From an uncultured Blautia sp. (lineage in GTDB: Bacteria; Bacillota; Clostridia; Lachnospirales; Lachnospiraceae): a stretch of 64,000 nucleotides of DNA. Positions 50,351 through 59,251 of the stretch are shown here, piece after piece (positions within the stretch are counted from its first letter, which is position 1; each line of letters starts with the position of its first letter). A program made the position numbers and the translations under genes. The stretch is from contig CAKRMK010000017.1 in NCBI GenBank assembly GCA_934364795.1, positions 1 to 64,000 of the forward strand. Reading direction: 5' to 3'. Below the pieces are notes generated by a model, which made no database searches, was not told the origin of the DNA, and worked only from the letters and a program-made list of their open reading frames with translations.

Positions 50351-52162
50351 ATGAAAAAGAAAACAGTCTCCAAAAACACGCGCAGAAAATACTCCCGGCA
50401 GCAGATCAAAAGACAGTATATGATCAAAAAGCTTTGTCTTTTAGGCGGCATTACACTTACAGCCGTTCTTCTTATTTCCGGGATTATCTTCGGAGTGCGC
50501 TCTCTTTACAGAAAAATAAATGATGCAGCAAACACGGTATCCATGGTCAGTGCTTCTGATGAAAGCGACAGCCTGGATATGGAGGCATCCAGCTCTCTTG
50601 CCGCCATCAAAGCAGCTATGGCAAGGCCTTCCAGCTTTTCTCCATCCTGCACGGAAAATACCAAGCCCTCCCTCTACATAGCTTCCACGGAAATTGAGGT
50701 TGACGGCACTACCCTTTTAGATCTTTCCGATTATCATCCCACTGACACACATTCTTTTGATGCAGGGGTAAATTACACTGATGTAGATGGAATCGTAACC
50801 TTCCGTGGAAACAATTTCAGAGATACTGCTGTCTACGGAAACACTCACATAAAAGATGGTAAAATTAAAGATCTGTGGACTGCACAGACCGGCTCTATCA
50901 CTTTTGGAGATGCCACATGGTCCGGAAGCGGATGGACCGGACAGCCTCTTATGGAAAAATGGCCTAAAGAAGTGAAGCAGCATATGAATATGTATGACTG
51001 GGCAAAAGAAAAAGATGACCTTGTGGAAATTATTTACGCCTGTATGGATGGCTATGTATATTTTCTTGATCTGGAAACAGGAAAACCTACAAGAGATGCC
51101 CTTTTCCTTGGTTACACCTTCAAAGGCTCCGGAGCTCTGGATCCAAGAGGCTATCCCATTTTGTATGTAGGTGCCGGATATGACAGTAACGAAGGTACCG
51201 CCAGGGTTTTCGTTGTCAATCTTCTGGACTGCAGTACCATGTATACCTTTGGAAATAACGATCCTTTTTCTCTTCGTGGAAACTTGAGTTATTTTGATTC
51301 CTCCGCACTTGTTGATGCCAAAACAGATACACTGATTTATCCAGGAGAAAACGGGATCCTTTATCTGATCAAGCTGAACACAGATTATGACTCCAAGGCA
51401 GGCACATTATCCATTTCCCCTGATCCGGTGGTTAAATGGCATTACTATGGAAACCGCACCAGCATTTCTTCCTACTGGCTTGGCATGGAGGACAGTGCAG
51501 CCATTTATGACGGTTATATTTTCATGTCTGACAATGGTGGGAATCTCATGTGCCTGGATCTAAACACCTTGCAGCTTGTATGGGTACAGGATATTCTGGA
51601 TGATTCCAACTCTTCTCCTGTATTGTCCGTAGAGGACGGACATCTCTACCTGTATATCAGCACCTCTTTCCGCCTTGGATGGAGAAGCAATACCACAGCT
51701 GAAGTTCCTGTATGGAAAATTGATGCTGAAAATGGAGAGATCGTCTGGCAGAAATCCTACGAATGTTCTTCGGAAGATGGAGTTTCCGGCGGTGTCCAGT
51801 CCACAATTGCAACCGGAAAAGAGGAATTATCTGACTATATCTATGTAACAGTGGCAAGAACCGGCGGTCAGGCAGAGGGCATTCTTGCATGCATCGATAA
51901 AAAATCCGGAGAAGTAAAATGGGAACACAGCGCAGCTTACGCATGGTCTTCGCCAGTTTGTGTATACAACCCTGATGGCAGTGGCAAAGTACTTTACTGT
52001 AACAGCACCGGACATATTTATTTCCTGGACGGAAAAACAGGAGACGTTCTTGACACTCACCGGATCAGTGAGGGTGTCATCGAAGCATCTCCTGCTGTAT
52101 ATGAAAGTTATATGGTTGTTGGAACCAGAGACTGTAAAATATGGGGGATGGAACTGCAATAG
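50351..52162 (+). CDS. Membrane-anchored PQQ-like beta-propeller protein
   Basis: 603 residues. A basic N-terminus, one anchor helix (LCLLGGITLTAVLLISGIIF, residues about 29-48), a Ser-rich linker, then from about 140 a PQQ-like beta-propeller. It has repeating blades: YVYFLDLETGKPTRD, LMCLDLNTLQLVW, VWKIDAENGEIVWQ, ILACIDKKSGEVKWEHS and IYFLDGKTGDVLD. No PQQ-enzyme active-site residues are apparent. It likely serves as an extracytoplasmic scaffold or sensor at the envelope. GAGGTAAGC precedes the ATG. The last coding bases and stop form half of its own terminator stem. Confidence 0.85.
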   Translation: MKKKTVSKNTRRKYSRQQIKRQYMIKKLCLLGGITLTAVLLISGIIFGVRSLYRKINDAANTVSMVSASDESDSLDMEASSSLAAIKAAMARPSSFSPSCTENTKPSLYIASTEIEVDGTTLLDLSDYHPTDTHSFDAGVNYTDVDGIVTFRGNNFRDTAVYGNTHIKDGKIKDLWTAQTGSITFGDATWSGSGWTGQPLMEKWPKEVKQHMNMYDWAKEKDDLVEIIYACMDGYVYFLDLETGKPTRDALFLGYTFKGSGALDPRGYPILYVGAGYDSNEGTARVFVVNLLDCSTMYTFGNNDPFSLRGNLSYFDSSALVDAKTDTLIYPGENGILYLIKLNTDYDSKAGTLSISPDPVVKWHYYGNRTSISSYWLGMEDSAAIYDGYIFMSDNGGNLMCLDLNTLQLVWVQDILDDSNSSPVLSVEDGHLYLYISTSFRLGWRSNTTAEVPVWKIDAENGEIVWQKSYECSSEDGVSGGVQSTIATGKEELSDYIYVTVARTGGQAEGILACIDKKSGEVKWEHSAAYAWSSPVCVYNPDGSGKVLYCNSTGHIYFLDGKTGDVLDTHRISEGVIEASPAVYESYMVVGTRDCKIWGMELQ

Positions 52163-52182
52163 AGCAGTTCCTCCCCCATTTT
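52142..52182 (+). terminator. Terminator overlapping the end of the beta-propeller gene
   Basis: TGGGGGA-T-GGAACTGC pairs with GCAGTTCC-TCCCCCA. The TAG stop (52160-52162) lies in the loop, and TTTTATG follows. It also faces the convergent rsmH-like gene. Confidence 0.85.
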
Positions 52183-52185
52183 ATG

Positions 52186-53304
52186 TTATGCTTTAATTGC
52201 CCATCTCATCTTTGTAGATCTTGCCCTTCCATTTTGTGCACATTCCTGTGCAGAAGGACGTATCACATCTTTTGCATAATCAGAATATATTCCAGCTTTA
52301 TAGCCTTCTTTTAAGGCCTTCTTTACCAGTTTGTCTTCACCGGAATGGAAGGTAAGAATAGCGGCTCTTCCTCCTGGTTTCAGAGCGCCAGGCAGCTTCT
52401 CCATAAATTCATATAAAACCTCAAATTCCCTGTTCACATCAATTCGAAGTGCCTGGAATGTACGCTGGCAGGTCTTTTTGATGGTGTCCTTTTTCTCTTT
52501 TTCCGGAAGGAAATCCAGAGTTTTCTCAATTACCTGTCGAAGCTTGGTAGTTGTATCAATATGGTTTCCCTTGCGTATTTCATCGGTAATCTCTTTGGCA
52601 AGTTCCTCACAATATGGCTCATCAGAATTCTCGTACAGCATTCCTGCAAGCTCATCCCTTGTAATATGCTCCAGGCGCTCTGCTGCACTGATTCCAGCCT
52701 CCTGGTTCAGGCGCAAATCCAGAGGTCCGTCCACTTTAAAAGAAAAGCCTCTCTTTGGATTGTCAATCTGCATGGAGGACACTCCAAGGTCGGCAAGAAG
52801 AAAATCAAAGCCGCCTACTTCTTTCGCAATTTCATCGATGGTGCAGAAATTCTGAAGCCGGATGGTAAGAATATCTTCTCCAAAGCCAAGCTCCTCCAGT
52901 CTTTTCTTTGTCTTTGCCGCTTCTTCATGGTCAACATCTGTGGCATACATATGACCCTGTCCCTTCAGGCACTCAAGCATAGCCCTTGTGTGGCCTCCAT
53001 AGCCTAAAGTAGCATCAAACCCAACCTGTCCCGGCTTGATTTCCAGGAAATCAATAATTTCCTTTACCATAATAGAAATATGCATTCCTGCCGGGGTGTT
53101 GCCTTTCTGGATCACATGCTGGATGGTATCCTGGTATTTCTCCGGCTGAAGTTCTTTGTATTTTTCTTCAAATTTCTTTGGATATTTTCCTTTATAGCGC
53201 ACACGCCTTTTGTGGGGCTGTCCGCCCTCCTGGGAAAACTGCCCTTCCTGTGTCTGATTCATTTTCTTTTTACCTGTTTCCTCTTTATCTGATTTCTGGG
53301 GCAT
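52186..53304 (-). CDS. RsmH-family 16S rRNA (cytosine1402-N4)-methyltransferase paralogue
   Basis: 372 residues from the ATG at 53304 (AGGAG 8 nt upstream). The RsmH fold is complete: GFDATLGYGGHTRAML, FDFLLADLGVSSMQIDNP, RGFSFKVDGPLDLRLN, TCQRTFQALRIDVNREFEVL, and FHSGEDKLVKKAL. Relative to canonical RsmH (about 310 residues) it has a ~60-residue basic, Gln/Lys-rich N-terminal extension, and FHS-GEDKLVK replaces the usual FHSLEDRIVK. It is not in a division/wall cluster but next to udk and a PfkB kinase, so a second copy in mra/dcw is expected. The target may or may not be C1402. Confidence 0.88.
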   Translation of the reverse strand: MPQKSDKEETGKKKMNQTQEGQFSQEGGQPHKRRVRYKGKYPKKFEEKYKELQPEKYQDTIQHVIQKGNTPAGMHISIMVKEIIDFLEIKPGQVGFDATLGYGGHTRAMLECLKGQGHMYATDVDHEEAAKTKKRLEELGFGEDILTIRLQNFCTIDEIAKEVGGFDFLLADLGVSSMQIDNPKRGFSFKVDGPLDLRLNQEAGISAAERLEHITRDELAGMLYENSDEPYCEELAKEITDEIRKGNHIDTTTKLRQVIEKTLDFLPEKEKKDTIKKTCQRTFQALRIDVNREFEVLYEFMEKLPGALKPGGRAAILTFHSGEDKLVKKALKEGYKAGIYSDYAKDVIRPSAQECAQNGRARSTKMRWAIKA

Positions 53305-53358
53305 GTATATCTCCTGTATCTTTTTATTTTTTATGTCTGCTGTAACCAATTCTTCCAA

Positions 53359-53982
53359 TTAACTCTGTTTCCGTCTCTCCAGTTCCATACTGATCTTGGA
53401 CACAAACAGATCAAATGCCACATCGTTCTTGCCGCTGTTGATCACAATATCTGCCTTGGAACGGGTTGGCTCCACGTAGAGATAATGCATAGGCTTCACC
53501 GTGTTCAGATACTGGTTGATGATTCCGTTCAGATCTCTTCCACGCTCTTCCACATCACGGGAAATTCTGCGAAGAATACGTTCGTCAGCATCAGCTTCCA
53601 CATACACCTTGATATCCAGCAGCTCGCGTACTCTTGGATCTGCCAGAAGAAGGATTCCCTCCACAAGGATCACCGGACTTGGCGTAATGTGAAGGATCTT
53701 ATCAGAGCGGTTATGCTGGGAATAATCGTAAACCGGGCAATCAATGGATTTCCCCTGCTTCAGAAGCTTCAAATGCTCCACCAGAAGTTCAGTCTCAAGA
53801 GAATCCGGATGGTCATAATTCACAGTCACACGCTGCTCAAAAGGGATTCCATCCTGTCTGCGATAGTAATTATCGTGATAGAGCACTACCACATCCTCTC
53901 CGAAATACTCTTTGATTCTGTTTGTAAATGTAGATTTACCGGAACCGGAACCTCCGGCAATTCCTATAATAAGACTTTCCAT
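53359..53982 (-). CDS. udk: Uridine kinase
   Basis: Phosphorylates uridine and cytidine with ATP or GTP. At 207 residues it has the P-loop GGSGSGKST (residues 10-18), YHDNYYRRQDGIPF, NYDHPDSLETELL, CPVYDYSQHNR, and DERILRRISRDVEERGR. Part of pyrimidine salvage together with cdd, udp and deoC at the right end. Preceded by a good ribosome binding site (GGAGATAAAT). Confidence 0.95.
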   Translation of the reverse strand: MESLIIGIAGGSGSGKSTFTNRIKEYFGEDVVVLYHDNYYRRQDGIPFEQRVTVNYDHPDSLETELLVEHLKLLKQGKSIDCPVYDYSQHNRSDKILHITPSPVILVEGILLLADPRVRELLDIKVYVEADADERILRRISRDVEERGRDLNGIINQYLNTVKPMHYLYVEPTRSKADIVINSGKNDVAFDLFVSKISMELERRKQS

Positions 53983-53993
53983 ATTTATCTCCT

Positions 53994-54914
53994 CTATCTG
54001 TCAAGGCCGAACTCTTCCGGCATAAATCTTGGGCAAATGTTCTCCGATGTACAAATAACGGTAGAAGAAAGGCGGGTACCAATGGCACATGCTTCCCTTA
54101 ATGTTTTGCCATAGGTCAGTCCCACGCAGACGCCTGCAAAAAAGGCATCTCCTGCCCCTGTAGTGTCAACAACATCTACCTTCATGGCAGGATATACACC
54201 GCAGTTTCCATCCTGATCTGCATAAGCAGCGCCTTCACTTCCCATAGTCACTACCATCTGGGGAATATGGGCAGTCCGAATACGCTTCATCAGACACTGT
54301 GCCATTTCTTCTGGATTCAGATCGCTGTAATCCTCTGAAAACAGAATCCCCGCCTCCTGCTGGTTGCACACAAAGCATGCCGTCTTTCTAAGAAAATCAC
54401 GGCGTTCCATGGCGATGGTCATATTGGAAACCAGCGCATACACCTTCTTGCCATATTTCTCTGCATAATGGAATGTTTTCTTTACGATTTCCTTATCAAT
54501 GTCGATCTCGATCACTACGCTGTCTGCATCCTTAAAAATCTCATCCCCCTGCTCATCCAGAATGTGCTCAATGGGACGGTGATCCGGACGTTTGGAAATA
54601 GATGCCACCACATCTCCGTCCTGGTCAAAAACAGCCAGCCAGGTTCCCATACCACCTGGTACTTTCCGCATAAATCTGGTTTCTACCTTATGGCGCTCCA
54701 GCTTGCGGATAACCTCCTCACCCATTGCATCATCATCTACAAGGCTGACAAAAGTAGGTTTCAGTTCTATATTTGCAATATCCTCCACCACATTTCTTCC
54801 AACTCCGCCGTGAATCTGCTGGATCACTCCTACATTTCTGCCACCTGGAATAAAAGGTGCTGTAGAATAACCTTTCACATCGATAAAAACATCACCGATC
54901 ACAACAATTCCCAT
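53994..54914 (-). CDS. PfkB-family carbohydrate/nucleoside kinase
   Basis: 306 residues of the ribokinase superfamily. N-terminal glycine-rich HGGVGRNVVEDIANIE and the C-terminal catalytic DTTGAGDAFFAGVCVGL are diagnostic. The substrate is not determinable. Position 11 bp upstream of udk, and the wider nucleoside-salvage content, make a nucleoside or pseudouridine/ribose substrate plausible; known pseudouridine kinases (PsuK) share this fold. No psuG glycosidase is adjacent. Confidence 0.88.
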   Translation of the reverse strand: MGIVVIGDVFIDVKGYSTAPFIPGGRNVGVIQQIHGGVGRNVVEDIANIELKPTFVSLVDDDAMGEEVIRKLERHKVETRFMRKVPGGMGTWLAVFDQDGDVVASISKRPDHRPIEHILDEQGDEIFKDADSVVIEIDIDKEIVKKTFHYAEKYGKKVYALVSNMTIAMERRDFLRKTACFVCNQQEAGILFSEDYSDLNPEEMAQCLMKRIRTAHIPQMVVTMGSEGAAYADQDGNCGVYPAMKVDVVDTTGAGDAFFAGVCVGLTYGKTLREACAIGTRLSSTVICTSENICPRFMPEEFGLDR

Positions 54915-55029
54915 ATCTTTTCTTTCTCCTTTGTTACTTTATACCTTCTGATATCCTAACATTTAAACAGTGAAAATTCAAGACAGATTGGGAATTTACT
55001 TATCATCGCAAAAAATACACAAATCAGAA

Positions 55030-55055
55030 AATTTCTCTTTTCTAAAAGGGAAATT
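55030..55055. promoter_or_regulatory. Inverted repeat upstream of the TAXI-GltS operon
   Basis: AATTTC-T-CTTTT-CT-AAAAG-G-GAAATT: 11 paired positions with one mismatch, 45 bp before the start codon. Candidate operator or leader hairpin. Confidence 0.5.
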
Positions 55056-55099
55056 CCCTGTAAAATAAAGGATGAAAAATAAAAGAAAGGAGCAACAAC

Positions 55100-56032
55100 A
55101 TGAAGAAAAAACTTAGCATACTGCTGTGTGTTATGCTTTTTGCCTTAAGTGGCTGCCGTATTTCCGGGAATACGATCCGCTTTGGTGCAGCAAACATAGG
55201 CGGAATGTATTATTCATTTGCAAATACCTTCACAGAGCTTGCAAATGAAACCACTTCAGCGTACAACTTTGAAGTGCGTACAACAGCCGGTTCAACTGCC
55301 AATCTGCGGCTTCTGTCTGACAATTATATTGAACTTGGTATTGCACAGGCTGACCTGATCTACGATGCCTATCAGAAAAACAGCAATCTGCGTGCAATAG
55401 CAGGTCTTTATACAGAAGCATGCCAGCTGATTGTAAGAGCCGATTCCGATATAAAATCTCTTGACGATCTTTCCGGACATACAGTAAGCATTGGTGCCGA
55501 GGAATCAGGAACAGAGCGAAATGCCAGTGAAATACTGGAATTTGCCGGCATGCCTTCTTCCATTGTCAAAACCAAAAACCTGGATTATATCGATGCTGCC
55601 CATCAGCTTGAAACCGGTGATATTGATGCATTTTTCTGTACTGCCGGACTGACCACTACCATCATTGAAGAGCTTTCCAGAGAATGCGAGATCCGCCTTA
55701 TTTCCATAGACGACAGCATAATAGACAAAATGCTCTCCACTTCTGATGCCTACAGCCGTTATACCATTCCTGCCGGAACCTATAAAGGACAGGACGAAGA
55801 AGTCAGCACCATCGGAGTCACCTCCGTTCTTGTCACCTCTGATTCCATGTCCAGTGACATTATCAAACAGATGACAGCCATGCTCTTTGAAAATGCAAAG
55901 GAGCTTCAATATTCTACTTCCCTGGATCTTCATCTGAATGAAAAATTCGCCATCACTAATATTCCCATCCCCTTCCATGAAGGTGCAGTGGAATACTATG
56001 AAGACAACGGACTCGATGTAAACGCATACTAA
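55100..56032 (+). CDS. TAXI-family solute-binding lipoprotein
   Basis: 310 residues. A lipoprotein signal with lipobox LSGC at residues 16-19, then the TAXI (TRAP-associated extracytoplasmic immunogenic) fold: IRFGAANIGGMYYSFANTFT, EVRTTAGSTANLRLLSDNYI, GIAQADLIYDAY, and LDDLSGHTVSIGAEESGTER. TAXI proteins normally feed TRAP permeases; characterised members bind acidic ligands such as glutamate. Here the next gene, 18 bp on, is a GltS-type sodium/glutamate symporter and no TRAP permease gene is present, suggesting a binding-protein-assisted GltS. AAAGGAGC precedes the ATG. Confidence 0.9.
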   Translation: MKKKLSILLCVMLFALSGCRISGNTIRFGAANIGGMYYSFANTFTELANETTSAYNFEVRTTAGSTANLRLLSDNYIELGIAQADLIYDAYQKNSNLRAIAGLYTEACQLIVRADSDIKSLDDLSGHTVSIGAEESGTERNASEILEFAGMPSSIVKTKNLDYIDAAHQLETGDIDAFFCTAGLTTTIIEELSRECEIRLISIDDSIIDKMLSTSDAYSRYTIPAGTYKGQDEEVSTIGVTSVLVTSDSMSSDIIKQMTAMLFENAKELQYSTSLDLHLNEKFAITNIPIPFHEGAVEYYEDNGLDVNAY

Positions 56033-56050
56033 CTGACAGAAAGGCTAAAC

Positions 56051-57238
56051 ATGAAGATTCAATTAGATATGTATCAGACACTTGCTATTGCTGTGCTGGT
56101 ACTTTTACTGGGAAATTTTTTAAGAAAAAGAATCAGTTTTCTGGAGAAATTCTGTATTCCGGCTCCGGTTATCGGCGGACTTTTATTTGCCATTATGACA
56201 TGTGTCTGCTACAGCACCGGAATTGCTGAATTTTCTTTTGATGACACTCTCCGTGAGGTTTGCATGGTATTCTTCTTTACTTCAGTAGGATTTCAGGCAA
56301 ACCTGAAGGTTTTAAAAAGTGGTGGAAAATCCCTTATTGTTTTTTTGGGGCTGGTAATTATATTGATCCTGCTTCAGAATTTTACAGCCGTAGGTCTTGC
56401 AAAACTGCTGGGACTTAATCCCCTTATCGGAATGTGTACCGGTTCTATTCCAATGGTGGGTGGTCATGGAACTGCCGGAGCTTTCGGACCTGTGCTGGAG
56501 GATTTTAATATCAGTGGAGCTACTACTATATGTACTGCTGCAGCCACATTCGGTCTTATTTTCGGAAGTCTTATCGGCGGTCCGCTTGGAAAACGCCTTA
56601 TTGAAAAGCATAACCTGCTTACCACTGTTTCCACAGAGGATGACAGTCTTCTTGTTGAAGATGAGGAAAAACATGAAAGGCATACCAATATGTATCCTTC
56701 AGCTGTTTTCCAGCTTATTCTTGCAATCGGACTGGGAACTATTTTTTCCATGTTCCTGACCCAGACAGGTCTTACCTTCCCGATTTACATCGGTGCCATG
56801 CTTGCTGCTGCACTGATGCGAAACATCTGTGAATATACAAATATCACCACAATCCACATGGGCGAGATCAATGACCTGGGTGGTATCAGCCTGTCCTTGT
56901 TCCTTGGTATGGCTATGATCACCTTAAAGCTGTGGGAGCTTGCTTCTCTGGCGCTTCCCCTTATTATATTACTGGCAGCCCAGGTTATTCTTATCTGTAT
57001 TTTCACTTATTTTGTGGAATTCAATATTATGGGAAGAGACTACGATGCTGCCATACTTGTTGCCGGAACCTGCGGTTTTGGAATGGGTGCCACTCCAAAT
57101 GCCATGGCAAACATGCAGGCTGTCTGCGAGAAATATGTACCTTCCGTAAAAGCTTATCTGCTCATTCCGCTTATCGGAAGTCTATTTGCAGATTTTCTTA
57201 ACAGTCTTGTCATTACGTTCTTTATTAATATATTATAA
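56051..57238 (+). CDS. GltS-type sodium/glutamate symporter
   Basis: 395 residues with about eleven helices. Signature elements: PAPVIGGLLFA, FFFTSVGFQANL, the substrate-site GSIPMVGGHGTAGAFGPVL near residue 140, and CGFGMGATPNAMANM in the second inverted half. A hydrophilic central loop contains an acidic stretch (EDDSLLVEDEEKHERH). It couples Na+ entry to glutamate or a similar dicarboxylate. Sandwiched between the TAXI binding lipoprotein and the small duplicated protein, all on one transcript by spacing (18 bp each side). Confidence 0.93.
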   Translation: MKIQLDMYQTLAIAVLVLLLGNFLRKRISFLEKFCIPAPVIGGLLFAIMTCVCYSTGIAEFSFDDTLREVCMVFFFTSVGFQANLKVLKSGGKSLIVFLGLVIILILLQNFTAVGLAKLLGLNPLIGMCTGSIPMVGGHGTAGAFGPVLEDFNISGATTICTAAATFGLIFGSLIGGPLGKRLIEKHNLLTTVSTEDDSLLVEDEEKHERHTNMYPSAVFQLILAIGLGTIFSMFLTQTGLTFPIYIGAMLAAALMRNICEYTNITTIHMGEINDLGGISLSLFLGMAMITLKLWELASLALPLIILLAAQVILICIFTYFVEFNIMGRDYDAAILVAGTCGFGMGATPNAMANMQAVCEKYVPSVKAYLLIPLIGSLFADFLNSLVITFFINIL

Positions 57239-57256
57239 TTTCAAGGAGTATACATT

Positions 57257-57460
57257 ATGTTTAAAAAATTGAAAAATTTTTTCAAAGAAAAAAAAGAGCG
57301 CCATGAACATAATTATGATCTGACTTTTGATAACGTGGCAATACCGGAAATTCACACTCATAAATCAAAGCATCACGAAGAGACAAAGCATGGGCATGAT
57401 CCTATTGACTACGACAACGTAGCCATCCCGGAAATCCATATCCGCACCAAAAAGAAATAG
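57257..57460 (+). CDS. Small His-rich protein (67 aa) with an internal duplication, third gene of the TAXI-GltS operon
   Basis: The N-terminus is a basic amphipathic helix (MFKKLKNFFKEKKERHEH). It is followed by two copies of a short unit, FDNVAIPEIHTH (residues 26-37) and YDNVAIPEIHIR (residues 53-64), separated by a His/Lys-rich stretch (KSKHHEETKHGH). AAGGAG lies 8 nt before the ATG, and a strong terminator follows. I do not recognise the family. Nine His suggest metal binding. The helix could attach it to the membrane face of GltS as a small regulatory subunit; that is inference. Confidence 0.75.
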   Translation: MFKKLKNFFKEKKERHEHNYDLTFDNVAIPEIHTHKSKHHEETKHGHDPIDYDNVAIPEIHIRTKKK

Positions 57461-57472
57461 GCAGTAAGAGAC

Positions 57473-57543
57473 AAAAGATCCTTCGCATAAACGAGCTGTT
57501 AGCGTTTGATATGCTCAGTTCGTCTTGGGAAGGATCTTTTTTT
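57473..57543. terminator. Terminator of the TAXI-GltS operon
   Basis: AAAAGATCCTTC (57473-57484) pairs perfectly with GAAGGATCTTTT (57529-57540). An inner ACGAGCTG/CAGTTCGT stem lies within, and seven or more Ts follow. It also serves the convergent punA gene. Confidence 0.9.
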
Positions 57544-57544
57544 A

Positions 57545-58366
57545 CTACATATGTGTCACAATTTCAGTTACCAGCTGTTTAAAGGATTTTGCAACTCTGT
57601 CTGCTGTTTCCTGAACCTCTTTATGATTCAGCTCTTCTTTTGAAATTCCAGCTGCCATATTGGTAATACAGGAAATTCCGCACACTTCAAGGCCCATATG
57701 GCGTGCTGCCATCGCCTCACATGCAGTGCTCATTCCTACTGCGTCACCGCCCCAGATTGCTGCCATTTTTACTTCGGCAGGTGTTTCATAATTCGGGCCT
57801 GTAAACTGGACATATACGCCCTCCTGAATGGAAATTCCGCATTTCTTTGCACTGATACGGATCACATCCTGCAGGCGTCTGCTGTATACCTCGCTCATAT
57901 CCGGGAATCTGCTGCCAAGCTCATCAATATTTGGTCCGATCAGAGGACTTGGAACTCCTGTTGTAATATGGTCCGTGATCATCATAAAGTCTCCCGGCTT
58001 AAACTTTGGATTTACACCACCGGCAGCATTGGTAAGGAACAGCTTCTTTGCTCCCATCATGCCCATAAGCCTTGTAGGAAGCACCACATCTGCCATTGGA
58101 TAGCCTTCATAATAATGAACTCTTCCCTGCATGATCACAACCGGCACATTGTTCACATATCCAAATACAAATCTGCCTTTATGTCCTGCAACTGTTGAAG
58201 TAGGAAATCCTTCAATTTCTGTATAGTCAATGGTGGTTTCGATCTGGATCTCATCTGCATAATCTCCAAGCCCGGAGCCCAGGATCAGCGCCACTTCCGG
58301 TTTAAAATCTGTCTTTTCTCGTACACTTGCAAGGCAGGTTTTCAGCTTTTCATATAAATCATTCAT
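57545..58366 (-). CDS. punA: Purine nucleoside phosphorylase (PNP-I, trimeric type)
   Basis: Phosphorolysis of (deoxy)guanosine and (deoxy)inosine to base and (deoxy)ribose-1-phosphate. 273 residues from the ATG at 58366. The longer frame to 58387 contains the AAGGAG that serves the 58366 start. Motifs: LILGSGLGDYADEI, VAGHKGRFVFG, QGRVHYYEGY, FLTNAAGGVNP, FTGPNYETPAEVKMAAIWGG, and GISCITNMAAG. Followed in the pathway by DeoB. Confidence 0.95.
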   Translation of the reverse strand: MNDLYEKLKTCLASVREKTDFKPEVALILGSGLGDYADEIQIETTIDYTEIEGFPTSTVAGHKGRFVFGYVNNVPVVIMQGRVHYYEGYPMADVVLPTRLMGMMGAKKLFLTNAAGGVNPKFKPGDFMMITDHITTGVPSPLIGPNIDELGSRFPDMSEVYSRRLQDVIRISAKKCGISIQEGVYVQFTGPNYETPAEVKMAAIWGGDAVGMSTACEAMAARHMGLEVCGISCITNMAAGISKEELNHKEVQETADRVAKSFKQLVTEIVTHM

Positions 58367-58419
58367 GTACACCTTCTCCTTTTTCATGATTTTCTATAAT
58401 TGGGTAAGCTGTTTTTTAT

Positions 58420-59148
58420 TTATACGCTTCCAATTTTTTCATCCACAGTTCGTTTTAATCCCTTATATTGTTTCAGATCAATCCAGATTTGATTTCCCTT
58501 TTTGGTAATCAGCTGGTCTGTCTGGAATTTTTTGATCGCCCTGCTAATGCTTTTCAGGCAAAGGCCTGTCTCGTCAGCCAGATTCTGGCGGCTTTCATTA
58601 ATACACAAAGTTTCATTTCTGTTATATTTTTCAAACCAGTCCACAAAAAGCACAGCCAGCCTGTCAGCTCCTTCCAGAAACAGATACAGCCTATTTCTTC
58701 TTTCCTCTTCCAGAAGAGATTCACAGGTAAGCTTTGCTTCCAGACGAAACGCCTCCATATCAGAATAAATCCATTTTTCGTATTGCGCTCTTGGAAGCTT
58801 GGCTACAATGCAGGTAGTTTCGGTCTGCAAAGTTGTCTGGTAAGTCATCTGCCCAAGAATCACTTCCATTCCCCCTAAAGCAATCAGGTTCATGGGCTTC
58901 ATGAAATCATAGGCAATGCCAGATACCCGGTAATCAGTGGCTTTTACTCTTCCTTTTGCAACAAAGAAAATCGTATCTGCCGGCTCATTTTCCCGGATAA
59001 AAATGGTTCCAGCCTCCATTACCTCGCTCTGGAACAGGTCCATAAGCCATAAAGGCGCAGTACGGAAATAGGTTTCAAATTGCTTCTGTTTTTCTCTTTC
59101 CAGTTCTCTTAGAAATGGAAGTACATCGTGCAAATATGTGTGTTTCAT
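58420..59148 (-). CDS. Crp/Fnr-family transcriptional regulator
   Basis: 242 residues from the ATG at 59148. Cyclic-nucleotide-binding-like beta-roll (AGTIFIRENEPADTIFFVAK GRVKATDYR, residues about 45-110), a dimer helix, and a C-terminal winged helix (ESRQNLADETGLCLKSISRA). The cysteines of an Fnr Fe-S cluster are absent at the N-terminus, and the canonical cAMP-site Arg-Ser pair is not evident, so its effector is unknown. It sits inside the nucleoside cluster between punA and deoB and is a likely regulator of it. Confidence 0.88.
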   Translation of the reverse strand: MKHTYLHDVLPFLRELEREKQKQFETYFRTAPLWLMDLFQSEVMEAGTIFIRENEPADTIFFVAKGRVKATDYRVSGIAYDFMKPMNLIALGGMEVILGQMTYQTTLQTETTCIVAKLPRAQYEKWIYSDMEAFRLEAKLTCESLLEEERRNRLYLFLEGADRLAVLFVDWFEKYNRNETLCINESRQNLADETGLCLKSISRAIKKFQTDQLITKKGNQIWIDLKQYKGLKRTVDEKIGSV

Positions 59149-59251
59149 ATAGTTTCCCCGTTTTGTAACTGTCCGCTTCATCTGCAGTATGTCATTTTAT
59201 ACACAGAGTTTTCTTTCTACATGATATTACATGGTAAGCGACATATCTGTT

